DNA of 64,000 bases from UBA6183 sp943372215 (GTDB lineage Bacteria > Bacteroidota > Bacteroidia > UKL13-3). The stretch covers positions 62,001 to 126,000 of the forward strand of contig CALRXU020000010.1 of NCBI GenBank assembly GCA_943372215.1, written 5' to 3'. Positions 1-7,454 of this stretch are shown in pieces. The position numbers were made by a program, and so were the translations under genes. The notes beneath the pieces were generated by a model, which worked only from the letters and a program-made list of their open reading frames with translations, did not search any database and was not told the DNA's origin. Position 1 is the first letter of the stretch; the number at the start of each line of letters is the position of its first letter.

Positions 1-1264
1 ACTCATGTGAAGCAACATCTACGGCCATATCTAGTTCTCTTTTTTTAATGTTAATGTCCTTTTTTGAGTTTTTAATGGCCTCAATAATGTATTTTTTTAG
101 GTCAGCAATTTTGGCATCTACATTTTTTACTTTTTCATTATCCGTTGTGTAGCGTGTTAACAGGTCTCTTTTTTCGTTGGTAAATAAGCGCAGGTTTTTT
201 ATTGATTCGGTAAACAACAAATCGCCAAAGCCAAAATTTGGTGCTGCATCAGAAAAGTCTTTGTTTTGGGTAACGTACTCATACAACTCATTCAACGCTG
301 TTTCAGTCATTTCTAAATTGGTTTGTTGTATGCTCAACTCGCTTAATTTTTTAAGCCCTGTTTCGGTTTCTTGGTAGGTGTTTACCACATGGTTTTCCAG
401 TTTAAAGTTTTGTAGATTTTTTTCAGAGTGATCCAGCTCTTGGGCAATTTGTGTCAGCCGCTTATCAATAAAGGCAACTGTTTTTTCTGCCGCTGCAGAT
501 TTGCTGCCAACGTAATCGTTAATGTATGCTTTGGCCAAGGCATTGATAAAATCGGCTGATTTTTGTGGAACCTCGCTGCGGTACGAAATGCGAATAATGG
601 GAATATCTTTATCCAAGGCTTTTACATCAAGGTGCTTTTCATTTAAGGTTTTTAGTTGCTGTTCTTTAGATAGAATCAGAAAAGAAAATTGGTCTATAAG
701 CTTTACCTCTCCGCTGCGCACAGTTGCATTGGTTGGAGTTACCATAAACTCTGCCAAAGGGGTTGTTAACGGTACACTAAAGCAGCCAGCCAAAGTGGTT
801 GTTTTGCCTTGATGCGTATAACTTAACTCCACGTGGTTAGTATCCTTAACATTTAGGAAAAACGTAGTTTGGTAACAAGCACTGTCGCGTACAACGTAGG
901 TAACCTTAAATGGAGATGCATTATACATTTCACTCGTTTTAATACTACCATGGCGGTAATAAACTACGTCATCACCCATGCTGTGCAATGCCTTGCCTAA
1001 TAACAGTTGTGATTTAAGTACTTCCACCTCTGCATCAATTTTGTTCACCGAGCTAAACATATCAAAATCCTTGAACAAGTTATTGTGCGATACACCAAAT
1101 TGTTGGTCGTCCAGTTTAATTTTGGCGGTGGCCTCATACAACGGAACACTATAATTAATGGTTCTTAGTGCAATAAAAACAGCAAGTGAAAGAGTAACCA
1201 AGATAATAGGCAGTCCCTTCACCAAAGGCAGTACAATTCTCCTGATATCGTTTTTGTTAAACAT
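1..1264 (-). CDS. Wzc/Wzz-like exopolysaccharide chain-length protein (3' end cut by window)
   Basis: I translated this partial gene directly from the minus strand, from the ATG at 1264 to the window edge (421 codons). Just after a short N-terminus (MFNKNDIRR) comes a hydrophobic segment near residues 12-30, then a mixed alpha/beta periplasmic region, then long helical, coiled-coil-like stretches from about residue 230 on. This is the layout of Wzz/GumC-type polysaccharide co-polymerases, which in Bacteroidota often continue into a BY-kinase domain; that part would lie beyond the window. It starts 2 bp after the stop of the export lipoprotein gene, so the two are surely co-transcribed. The expected role is control of exopolysaccharide polymerisation and export at the inner membrane. 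Whether a tyrosine kinase domain is present cannot be seen. Confidence 0.8.
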   Translation of the reverse strand, partial: MFNKNDIRRIVLPLVKGLPIILVTLSLAVFIALRTINYSVPLYEATAKIKLDDQQFGVSHNNLFKDFDMFSSVNKIDAEVEVLKSQLLLGKALHSMGDDVVYYRHGSIKTSEMYNASPFKVTYVVRDSACYQTTFFLNVKDTNHVELSYTHQGKTTTLAGCFSVPLTTPLAEFMVTPTNATVRSGEVKLIDQFSFLILSKEQQLKTLNEKHLDVKALDKDIPIIRISYRSEVPQKSADFINALAKAYINDYVGSKSAAAEKTVAFIDKRLTQIAQELDHSEKNLQNFKLENHVVNTYQETETGLKKLSELSIQQTNLEMTETALNELYEYVTQNKDFSDAAPNFGFGDLLFTESIKNLRLFTNEKRDLLTRYTTDNEKVKNVDAKIADLKKYIIEAIKNSKKDINIKKRELDMAVDVASHE

Positions 1265-1266
1265 AT

Positions 1267-2013
1267 TTATTTGGATAAAACGGTTAATACTAAAGCCAAG
1301 CTAGAGAGCAAACTGGCAATGGGGATAATAGAGCCAAGTTGTTTATCAAAAACCTGTGTACCCCTTGGAGGAATATAGATTACATCATCAGGTTGAATCA
1401 TGGGGTAAGGATTTAATGGCGTTTCTACTTTTGATAGGTCAACATTAATTTCTGATTTCATTCCCATAATGCCCATGCGAATAATTTTAACATGCTTCAC
1501 ATCGGCATAGTAGTTAATGCCACCACTTCTCCCAATCAGTTCAGTAAGTTTATTGTGTTCTTTTTCTAAAACAAATACCCCTGGGTTTTTTACCTCACCC
1601 AAAACAGTGGCTTGTAAATTCAATACACGCACCACAATTACTGGGCTAACAATGTTGTTTGCCAACAATACTTTTAAGGTGTCAGCCGCTTGTCTTGCAC
1701 TTAATCCTGCAAGCTTAATTTTACCTACTGCTGGTATGGCTACTTCTCCCTTTTTATCAACCAACAGCCACTTTCCGTACACCTCATTTGAGTTGTAGAT
1801 ACCAAATATTGAACCTACACTTAAATCATCATGGTTCCAGATGCTAATGCCAAGTTTATCATCAGGCTTTATCAGGTGTTCAAAGGTTGAGTCAAGGGCA
1901 TAGTTTATGCTATCTTTTACAGCCAATGTATTTCTGAATAGGCGGTTTGATTTACAGGAAAACAGTCCAGTAAACAATAACACAAAAAGGAATGGAGTAA
2001 CTATTTTCATCAT
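1267..2013 (-). CDS. Wza-like polysaccharide export lipoprotein
   Basis: This is a 248-residue outer-membrane polysaccharide export protein of the Poly_export/SLBB family. The N-terminus is a lipoprotein signal with the lipobox ending LFSC (Cys about residue 20). A Poly_export domain follows (about 50-130, with LGISIWNHDDLSV), then an SLBB-like domain (about 135-215, with VLGEVKNPGVFVLEK). A hydrophobic C-terminal helix (about 225-245) could span the outer membrane as the Wza C-terminal helix does. The ATG overlaps the stop of the upstream response regulator (TAATG), implying translational coupling. Together with the downstream chain-length gene it forms an exopolysaccharide secretion module. 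It is shorter than Wza (about 380 residues) but normal for the Bacteroidota type. Confidence 0.88.
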   Translation of the reverse strand: MMKIVTPFLFVLLFTGLFSCKSNRLFRNTLAVKDSINYALDSTFEHLIKPDDKLGISIWNHDDLSVGSIFGIYNSNEVYGKWLLVDKKGEVAIPAVGKIKLAGLSARQAADTLKVLLANNIVSPVIVVRVLNLQATVLGEVKNPGVFVLEKEHNKLTELIGRSGGINYYADVKHVKIIRMGIMGMKSEINVDLSKVETPLNPYPMIQPDDVIYIPPRGTQVFDKQLGSIIPIASLLSSLALVLTVLSK

Positions 2014-2495
2014 TAAAGCAGTAGTGTAAATACACCAGTTAAAATAAGTGCCAATAGTCCGGTCATAAATAAACTTTTACGGGCAAACGCTTTTCTTTTC
2101 AACAGCAATTCAGCTTCGCTTTTAATAGAGATAAAACGGTTGATGATGTTGATGATTTCTGTTGGCGCACTGTCTGTTTTTTCTACGTAATCAAATGCCC
2201 CGTATTTAAGGGTGTTAATGGCCACCTCCAAATCGCTTTGCGCTGAAAGTATAATTACTTGAATACTTGGATTGATGCTTTTAATGGCTTTTAATACATC
2301 CATGCCATTCATGCCCCCAGATAGTTTGTAGTCTAAAACCACCACATCAGGCAATTGGTGTAATAAAGCAATGGCATCTTCACCGTTGGTAAATGCGGTT
2401 ACATCAAAACCCGTAGCCGATATATCGTAGGTGAGTAAGTTTTGGTAAATGAGGTTGTCTTCAACAACAAATACTTTAGCAGGTTGATTTTTCAT
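2013..2495 (-). CDS. Response regulator with C-terminal membrane anchor
   Basis: This is a 160-residue single-domain response regulator. The CheY-like receiver fills residues 5-120 with the acidic pair E12/D13, phospho-acceptor D55 (VVLDYKLSGG) and a conserved Lys near 108. Unusually, the last 18 residues (about 143-160, FMTGLLALILTGVFTLLL) form a hydrophobic helix ending at the stop codon, so the receiver is probably tail-anchored with its domain in the cytoplasm. The ATG at 2495 is preferred over a GTG at 2513, because a sigma-54-like promoter at 2520-2535 would start transcription close to 2510. The gene is translationally coupled to the export lipoprotein gene. It lacks an output domain, so it probably acts by protein contact, perhaps on the exopolysaccharide machinery (inference). 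Confidence 0.85.
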   Translation of the reverse strand: MKNQPAKVFVVEDNLIYQNLLTYDISATGFDVTAFTNGEDAIALLHQLPDVVVLDYKLSGGMNGMDVLKAIKSINPSIQVIILSAQSDLEVAINTLKYGAFDYVEKTDSAPTEIINIINRFISIKSEAELLLKRKAFARKSLFMTGLLALILTGVFTLLL

Positions 2496-2519
2496 AATAG
2501 ATAGTTTTAACACTACCTT

Positions 2520-2535
2520 ACGATGAATGTGCCAA
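2520..2535 (-). promoter_or_regulatory. Candidate sigma-54 (-24/-12) promoter
   Basis: On the minus strand the sequence reads TTGGCACATTCATCGT. The -24 box TTGGCAC is an exact match to the sigma-54 consensus. The -12 box is TCGT where TTGC is expected, with the normal spacing of 10 nt between GG and the -12 dinucleotide (GT here instead of GC). It lies 25-40 nt upstream of the ATG at 2495. A sigma-54 activator gene sits in the same locus (5977-7323). The imperfect -12 element lowers confidence. Confidence 0.4.
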
Positions 2536-2563
2536 ATTAGGGGAACAGGCGCAGTTGCCTTTA

Positions 2564-2625
2564 TTTATTGGTATAAAGTACGTTTATGGTATAAAACACC
2601 TTGTGCCGAAACTCCCAAAGTGGGA
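2564..2625. promoter_or_regulatory. Possible activator sites: direct repeats and small palindrome
   Basis: Two copies of GGTATAAA (2570-2577 and 2588-2595), within the longer similar units TTTATTGGTATAAA and TTTATGGTATAAAA, lie 18 bp apart. A perfect small palindrome TCCCA-AAG-TGGGA follows at 2613-2625. All lie 29-105 bp upstream of the candidate sigma-54 promoter, where enhancer-binding sites would be expected. The palindrome has no T-run after it on either strand, so a terminator is unlikely. Function is inferred from position only. Confidence 0.3.
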
Positions 2626-2649
2626 AAAAAATAACAGGCCTTGGGAAAA

Positions 2650-5430
2650 TCAGTTGTCTAGTTGTTCTAGTTCTTTTTTAACCTGAATCATGGTTTGCTC
2701 AAGAATGGTTACAATTTTATGGATGAGCGGTTCTATAATATTTGGATTGGGGTTACCCAAAGCCAGTTTTTCCACTTGTTTCACGTCAGCTTCAATGGAT
2801 TTGATATCCATGGTTTGCACCGTTGGCTTAAGTTTATGTGCAGCAGCATTTAGCTCTTCCCACTGGCCGTTTTTAAAGGTGTGCTGCAATAGCTGTAAGA
2901 GTTCAGGGGTGGTTTCTAAAAACAAGAACAGCATTTTAGTAATAAATGCTTGGTCGCCTTTTGCAATGGCATTTAACTTATTTAGGCTATAATAAGTAAC
3001 CGTATTTTCGGCCATTGGAGTTTTAATATCCTCATCTAAATAGCGAATCGGTATTTGCAACAAGTGCGCAATTTTATAATACAGTTCGTCTTCTTCAAAT
3101 GGTTTTGATAGGTAGTCGTCCATTCCTGCATCTAAATACTTTTCTCGGTCGCCCTTTAGGGCATTGGCTGTAAGTGCAAGGATAGGGGTATGCAATTTGG
3201 TGTTGGATTCCAGTCGCCTGATTTCTTTGGTGGCATCTATGCCATTCATTTCAGGCATTTGTACATCCATTAAAATCACATCAAACACTGTTTTTTTCGC
3301 CAGTTTAACGGCATCTAATCCATTGTTGGCCAGGTGTACATCAAACCCCCACTCTTGTAGCATAGATTGGGCAATAAACTGGTTAATTTCATTGTCTTCT
3401 GCCAACAATACTTTAATGGGGCGAATAATGCTTTTATCAATAACCTTAGGCTGCATCAGGCTTAAATCCGCTTGGTTTGTCTTGACAAAACTAAGTTCAA
3501 AAATAAATTTACTGCCCGTTAAAGCTTTGCTTTCAACCCAAATACGCCCTCCCTGTAACTCTACCAGTTTTTTGCAAATGGCCAATCCAAGACCAGTGCC
3601 TCCATAAATTCTATTGGTGGTTTTATCGCCCTGTGTAAACTCCTCAAAAACATAATTAAGCTTGTCTGCTTCAATGCCAATCCCCGTGTCTTCTACCCTA
3701 AATTGAGCAGTTATGGTATGCTCAGTTTCTTCCAACAACACAATGTTTAATTCAACACTTCCAGAGTTTGTAAATTTAATGCCGTTGTTTAAGAGGTTTA
3801 GTAAAATTTGGGTGAGTCTAAATGAATCTCCATTGAGGTATTTGAGTTCAAATGAAAGTGGGTTATACAGCAGTTGAATGTCTTTCTCTTCGGCTTTGTA
3901 TTGTAAAGATTGAATCACACTATTGCACACATCATTGAGTTCAAACGGGCGGTTCTCAATTTCTATTTTTCCACTTTCAACCTTGGCCAAATCAAGAATA
4001 TCATTAATAATAAACAACAAGTTATCTGCTGATTTTTTAATCAGTTGCAAGTAGTTGTGTTGCGATGCATTAAGTGGCGTTTTGTTTAGCAAACCTGTTA
4101 ATCCAATCACGCCATTTATTGGGGTGCGAATCTCGTGGCTCATGTTTGCCAAGAAATTTTCCTTGGCTTTTAAAGATTCCTCAGCCCGCATTTCGGCTTG
4201 TTTTATTTTGGTAATATCAATACCAAATCCAATTACAAATTGCAATTCATCTATCTCATTAAACACAGGGAACATTCTTCTATAAATGTAGGCATCATTT
4301 TGCTGAGCATCCTTTACTTTATCTTCCCACTCCATGCCCTCCTTGTTGCTCACTGCTTTAATAAATTTGGCCCTTCTGTTTTTTGCAATTTCAATGTCTT
4401 TGTTTCTATGAGCGCAGTATTCAAAATCGTCTTTACCAATTAACCATTCCCGGGTTTCTTTATCACGCACAGCAATGGGGTTAATAAACAAATACCTGTG
4501 TTTGCTATCAAAAACAGCAATATCAGTAGGTATGCGGTTTAGTATGGCCTCGTAGAATTTTTTCTGAACGCCCAATTCAGCCTGAAATCTCTTGCGTTCA
4601 GTAACATCATTAAAATAGAGATTTACATATTTTTTGTCAATAAATGGAGTAACTGTAATGGAGTAATAATGCCCAGTCACCTCAATTTCTACTTTTCTTT
4701 TTTTGTTGGAATGGAGTGCCTGACCAATAGCAGTATGAATGATTTCTAAATTTTCAGAAGACAGTGGATCAATTAAGGCTCTTGCAGCGGCATTTTGGTA
4801 AAGCTGTTTTCCATGAACATCAAACCGCATAATAGGTGAAGGATTTTCTTCTGGAAAACGTGCCACAAACTCCAATTCTTCTGTCAAGCGACTTCGTTCA
4901 GTTACGTCAGTATAATTCCAAAGGTGGCCCACATAGTTATTTTCCAGGTATATCGGAATATAATCTCGCTCCAGCTTTTTGCCATTTAGCATTTGCATGG
5001 GTTCGGCCAACACCGTTTTTTTGTTCAATAGTGTTTGATTAATGCTGCTAACAAATTGCTCGGGTGCTGTAAAAAGATGTTTTGACTGCTCCGCAGAGGT
5101 GCTGCAATCCATGCCCGTTAGTGCCTCCGGAGGTGCAGGGATTCCAAAAAGCTCGCAAAAGCGGCTATTCACCAAAATGATGTGTCTCGTTTCATCCTCA
5201 ACCAATACCGCTGATTGCAAGTTGCCAATTAGTGCAGCAAGTCTGGAGGCATTTTCATTCAACTCTTCTGTGCGTTCCTCCACACGCTTTTCTAACAACG
5301 CATTGTTTTCAGCAAGTTGCTTATTAATGTGGTAAAGTTCCAGGGCCTTTTGTTCCAGTATTCGCTCGGCCTCTTTTCTGGCAGCTTTTTCCCGAAGCAA
5401 AGCCTTTTTTAATAACTCAACCTCGTTCAT
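2650..5430 (-). CDS. Hybrid sensor histidine kinase (PAS-HisKA-HATPase-REC-Hpt), H-NOX partner
   Basis: This is a 926-residue soluble hybrid kinase. Residues 1-60 are a charged coiled coil, followed by three PAS-like domains (about 60-420). The HisKA domain has MSHEIRTP with H432, and a HATPase domain has DTGIGI and GGTGLGLAI. A receiver carries D722 (ILMDVQMPEMNG) and a C-terminal Hpt domain has H865 (AAHKLKP). No membrane segment is visible, so it should act in the cytoplasm. Its start lies 2 bp after the stop of the H-NOX gene, the classical arrangement in which H-NOX controls an adjacent kinase by direct binding. The chain H432-D722-H865 could pass phosphate to the sigma-54 regulator upstream and the membrane-anchored regulator downstream. 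Partners are inferred from context. Confidence 0.92.
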   Translation of the reverse strand: MNEVELLKKALLREKAARKEAERILEQKALELYHINKQLAENNALLEKRVEERTEELNENASRLAALIGNLQSAVLVEDETRHIILVNSRFCELFGIPAPPEALTGMDCSTSAEQSKHLFTAPEQFVSSINQTLLNKKTVLAEPMQMLNGKKLERDYIPIYLENNYVGHLWNYTDVTERSRLTEELEFVARFPEENPSPIMRFDVHGKQLYQNAAARALIDPLSSENLEIIHTAIGQALHSNKKRKVEIEVTGHYYSITVTPFIDKKYVNLYFNDVTERKRFQAELGVQKKFYEAILNRIPTDIAVFDSKHRYLFINPIAVRDKETREWLIGKDDFEYCAHRNKDIEIAKNRRAKFIKAVSNKEGMEWEDKVKDAQQNDAYIYRRMFPVFNEIDELQFVIGFGIDITKIKQAEMRAEESLKAKENFLANMSHEIRTPINGVIGLTGLLNKTPLNASQHNYLQLIKKSADNLLFIINDILDLAKVESGKIEIENRPFELNDVCNSVIQSLQYKAEEKDIQLLYNPLSFELKYLNGDSFRLTQILLNLLNNGIKFTNSGSVELNIVLLEETEHTITAQFRVEDTGIGIEADKLNYVFEEFTQGDKTTNRIYGGTGLGLAICKKLVELQGGRIWVESKALTGSKFIFELSFVKTNQADLSLMQPKVIDKSIIRPIKVLLAEDNEINQFIAQSMLQEWGFDVHLANNGLDAVKLAKKTVFDVILMDVQMPEMNGIDATKEIRRLESNTKLHTPILALTANALKGDREKYLDAGMDDYLSKPFEEDELYYKIAHLLQIPIRYLDEDIKTPMAENTVTYYSLNKLNAIAKGDQAFITKMLFLFLETTPELLQLLQHTFKNGQWEELNAAAHKLKPTVQTMDIKSIEADVKQVEKLALGNPNPNIIEPLIHKIVTILEQTMIQVKKELEQLDN

Positions 5431-5432
5431 AC

Positions 5433-5969
5433 TTATTTGGTAATGGTGTATTTTACACGATCTCCCTGTTCGGTTAACATTTCTTTTTTTATGCTAAACG
5501 ATTCTTGGTAATATTCAAAGCAGCCTTCAATCAATCCATCAGCCAAATCGTGCATGGCCCTTGGAGATTCATAAATTAACTCTAATGTGTTTTCATTAAT
5601 AAGCGTGCCTTTAAAGTTGGGAACTTGCGCATCAGGATACAACTTACGCACCTCTGGATGAATATAATTTTCAATGCTCAAAAGCATATCAAACGCATTT
5701 TTGGCATGTGCAAAAAATGATCCATACAGTTCAGCAAACCTGCCAAATGCCGCTTTCCCAAAACGTTTAACCAATGCACCTGGAGGAACATTTAATCGCC
5801 TACTAAAAACCATAATCAGGCTAAACAGCTCCGCATGGTCATAGGTACCAATGGCTGTATATGCTCCTCCGCTTGGTAAGTTAGCCTCTTCAATACCTGC
5901 TTCAAGCTCAGCCAAGCCAATTTCGTTTTCCATCATTCCTAAGAACTCCGTAAAAATAATTCCTTTCAT
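5433..5969 (-). CDS. H-NOX heme nitric oxide sensor protein
   Basis: This 178-residue single-domain protein has the key H-NOX signatures. The proximal heme ligand is H104 (ENYIHPEV), followed by the P-x-F-like VPNF (116-119). The heme-propionate motif Y-x-S-x-R is Y133, S135 and R137 (IYESPR). The residue matching distal-pocket Tyr140 of the Thermoanaerobacter oxygen-binding H-NOX is L142, so there is no visible hydrogen-bond donor. That predicts a NO-selective sensor that does not bind oxygen stably (family knowledge, aligned from memory). It lies 7 bp after the sigma-54 regulator gene and 2 bp before the hybrid kinase gene, so all three form one operon. Expected role: cytoplasmic NO sensor that modulates the kinase. 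Confidence 0.92.
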   Translation of the reverse strand: MKGIIFTEFLGMMENEIGLAELEAGIEEANLPSGGAYTAIGTYDHAELFSLIMVFSRRLNVPPGALVKRFGKAAFGRFAELYGSFFAHAKNAFDMLLSIENYIHPEVRKLYPDAQVPNFKGTLINENTLELIYESPRAMHDLADGLIEGCFEYYQESFSIKKEMLTEQGDRVKYTITK

Positions 5970-5976
5970 AGTAGTA

Positions 5977-7323
5977 CTATTTATTTGTCTTTAATTCCCC
6001 CGCTTGTATCATTCTATACAAGGTTGATTTTCCCACATCAAGCTTCTTGGCAACTAGCAATACATCGCCATTGTATTTGTCTAAATAATGTTGAATGATG
6101 GCCGTGTTATATTCTTGCAAAGTCATCTCGCGCATCATCATTCCGGTAATGCTACCACTTGAGTTAAAGTTAATGTCTTTTTCTTCAATGGTGTCATCAT
6201 CACTCATTACCACTGCAAGGTTAATAATGGCACCGAGTTCCCTAACGTTTCCAGGATAGTGGTATTTTAATAGTTTTTGTTGAGCTTCATTGCTTAATGT
6301 TTTCCTCTTCAGTTTATTTTCCTTGCAAAAGCTTTCAATAAAGTGTTTAGCAATTAATAAAATGTCGTTGTTGCGGTCTCTTAATGGAGGTAATGCAATG
6401 GGAAGTCCCAATAAACGATAGTACAAATCTTCCCTGAAGTTTCCTTTTTGCGCTTCTTCTTGCAGGTTTTTGTGCGTAGCCACCACAATTCTGCAATCCA
6501 CTTTTACAATACCATTTCCTCCCACGCGTGTGATTTCTTTTTCTTGTAAAGCACGCAATAATTTGGCTTGCAGGTTAAGGTCCAATTCCCCAATTTCATC
6601 CAGAAACAAGGTACCCTTATCAGCCTCTTCAAACTTGCCAATTTTGCGGTTGTTGGCTCCGGTAAAAGCTCCCTTTTCGTAGCCAAATAACTCACTTTCT
6701 AATAACTCTTTAGGAATTGCCGCCACGTTAACAGCAACAAATGATTTTTTAGCTCGGTCGCTATGGTAGTGAATGGCCTTAGCCACAAGCTCTTTTCCGG
6801 TTCCTGTTTCACCAGTAATGCTTACCGTAATATTTGTTTTTGTGGCCTTATCAATTAACGCAAAAATGCGTTTAATGGCATCGCTGTTTCCGGCAATACT
6901 TTTGCTGTAATCATACTTCTGGGCAACCTCTTCTCTAAGTATTGCAACCTCTTGTTTCAGTAATTTGGTATCCCTTATTTTAATAATGGTACTCCAAAGC
7001 CTGTCCTTGGTATCATCATCTTTAACAAAGTAGTCATAAGCACCTTCTCGTAGCAATCCAATGGCTGTTGATACATCTTCCTGCCCAGAAATAATAATCA
7101 CTTCTATATCCGGGTTAAACGATTTTATCTTTTTAAGTACTTCATCCCCTTTAGCATCCGCAAGCGAGTAATCCAATGTAATCACATCTGGCTTTAACTG
7201 CAATTTGGCCAATGCATCTTTGGCAGTATTAAATTTATGAATTTCGTAATCGGGATTTAAAGAAAGATGATATACCAGCAACTCGCTGTACCAAATATCA
7301 TCTTCTATAATAAAAATTCTCAT
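5977..7323 (-). CDS. Sigma-54-dependent response regulator (REC-AAA-Fis HTH)
   Basis: This is a 448-residue NtrC/AtoC-type activator. The receiver (1-120) has the acidic triad E7/D8/D9 and phospho-acceptor D51 (VITLDYSL). The AAA+ domain (about 140-375) has Walker A GETGTGKE, the sigma-54 contact loop GAFTGA and the Walker B region TLFLDEIGEL. A Fis-type helix-turn-helix ends the protein (about 400-445, with VLLVAKKLDVGKSTLYRMIQ). The intact GAFTGA loop argues that it truly activates sigma-54 holoenzyme. It is the first gene of the H-NOX/kinase operon and the natural output of that pathway. Candidate targets are the exopolysaccharide genes downstream, where a sigma-54-like promoter is visible at 2520-2535. 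Confidence 0.93.
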   Translation of the reverse strand: MRIFIIEDDIWYSELLVYHLSLNPDYEIHKFNTAKDALAKLQLKPDVITLDYSLADAKGDEVLKKIKSFNPDIEVIIISGQEDVSTAIGLLREGAYDYFVKDDDTKDRLWSTIIKIRDTKLLKQEVAILREEVAQKYDYSKSIAGNSDAIKRIFALIDKATKTNITVSITGETGTGKELVAKAIHYHSDRAKKSFVAVNVAAIPKELLESELFGYEKGAFTGANNRKIGKFEEADKGTLFLDEIGELDLNLQAKLLRALQEKEITRVGGNGIVKVDCRIVVATHKNLQEEAQKGNFREDLYYRLLGLPIALPPLRDRNNDILLIAKHFIESFCKENKLKRKTLSNEAQQKLLKYHYPGNVRELGAIINLAVVMSDDDTIEEKDINFNSSGSITGMMMREMTLQEYNTAIIQHYLDKYNGDVLLVAKKLDVGKSTLYRMIQAGELKTNK

Positions 7324-7400
7324 AGGCCGGCTTTATATGCAATAGCAATGTAATAAACTATTGGGTAATTTGCATGCTAAAGTGAGCAGAAAAACAATAA

Positions 7401-7433
7401 AAAAGCCCACGCAACTTTGTTGCGTGGGCTTTT
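7401..7433 (-). terminator. Rho-independent terminator (probably bidirectional)
   Basis: A perfect 15-bp inverted repeat with a 3-nt loop: AAAAGCCCACGCAAC at 7401-7415 and its complement at 7419-7433, followed on the plus strand by more T. It lies 22 nt after the stop of the hydrolase gene on the minus strand, where the stem itself ends in a T-run, and upstream of the sigma-54 regulator gene, separating the two transcription units. Confidence 0.85.
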
Positions 7434-7454
7434 TTAAAACGATTGATAAGATTC

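Noticed and set aside
1517..1798. Open reading frames antisense to the wza-like gene and to many other genes
   Set aside because: They lie wholly inside strongly supported genes on the other strand, have no recognisable domains, and reflect codon bias of the real gene.
2613..2625. Transcription terminator at TCCCA-AAG-TGGGA
   Set aside because: Stem is only 5 bp and no T-run follows in the direction of transcription of the kinase gene.
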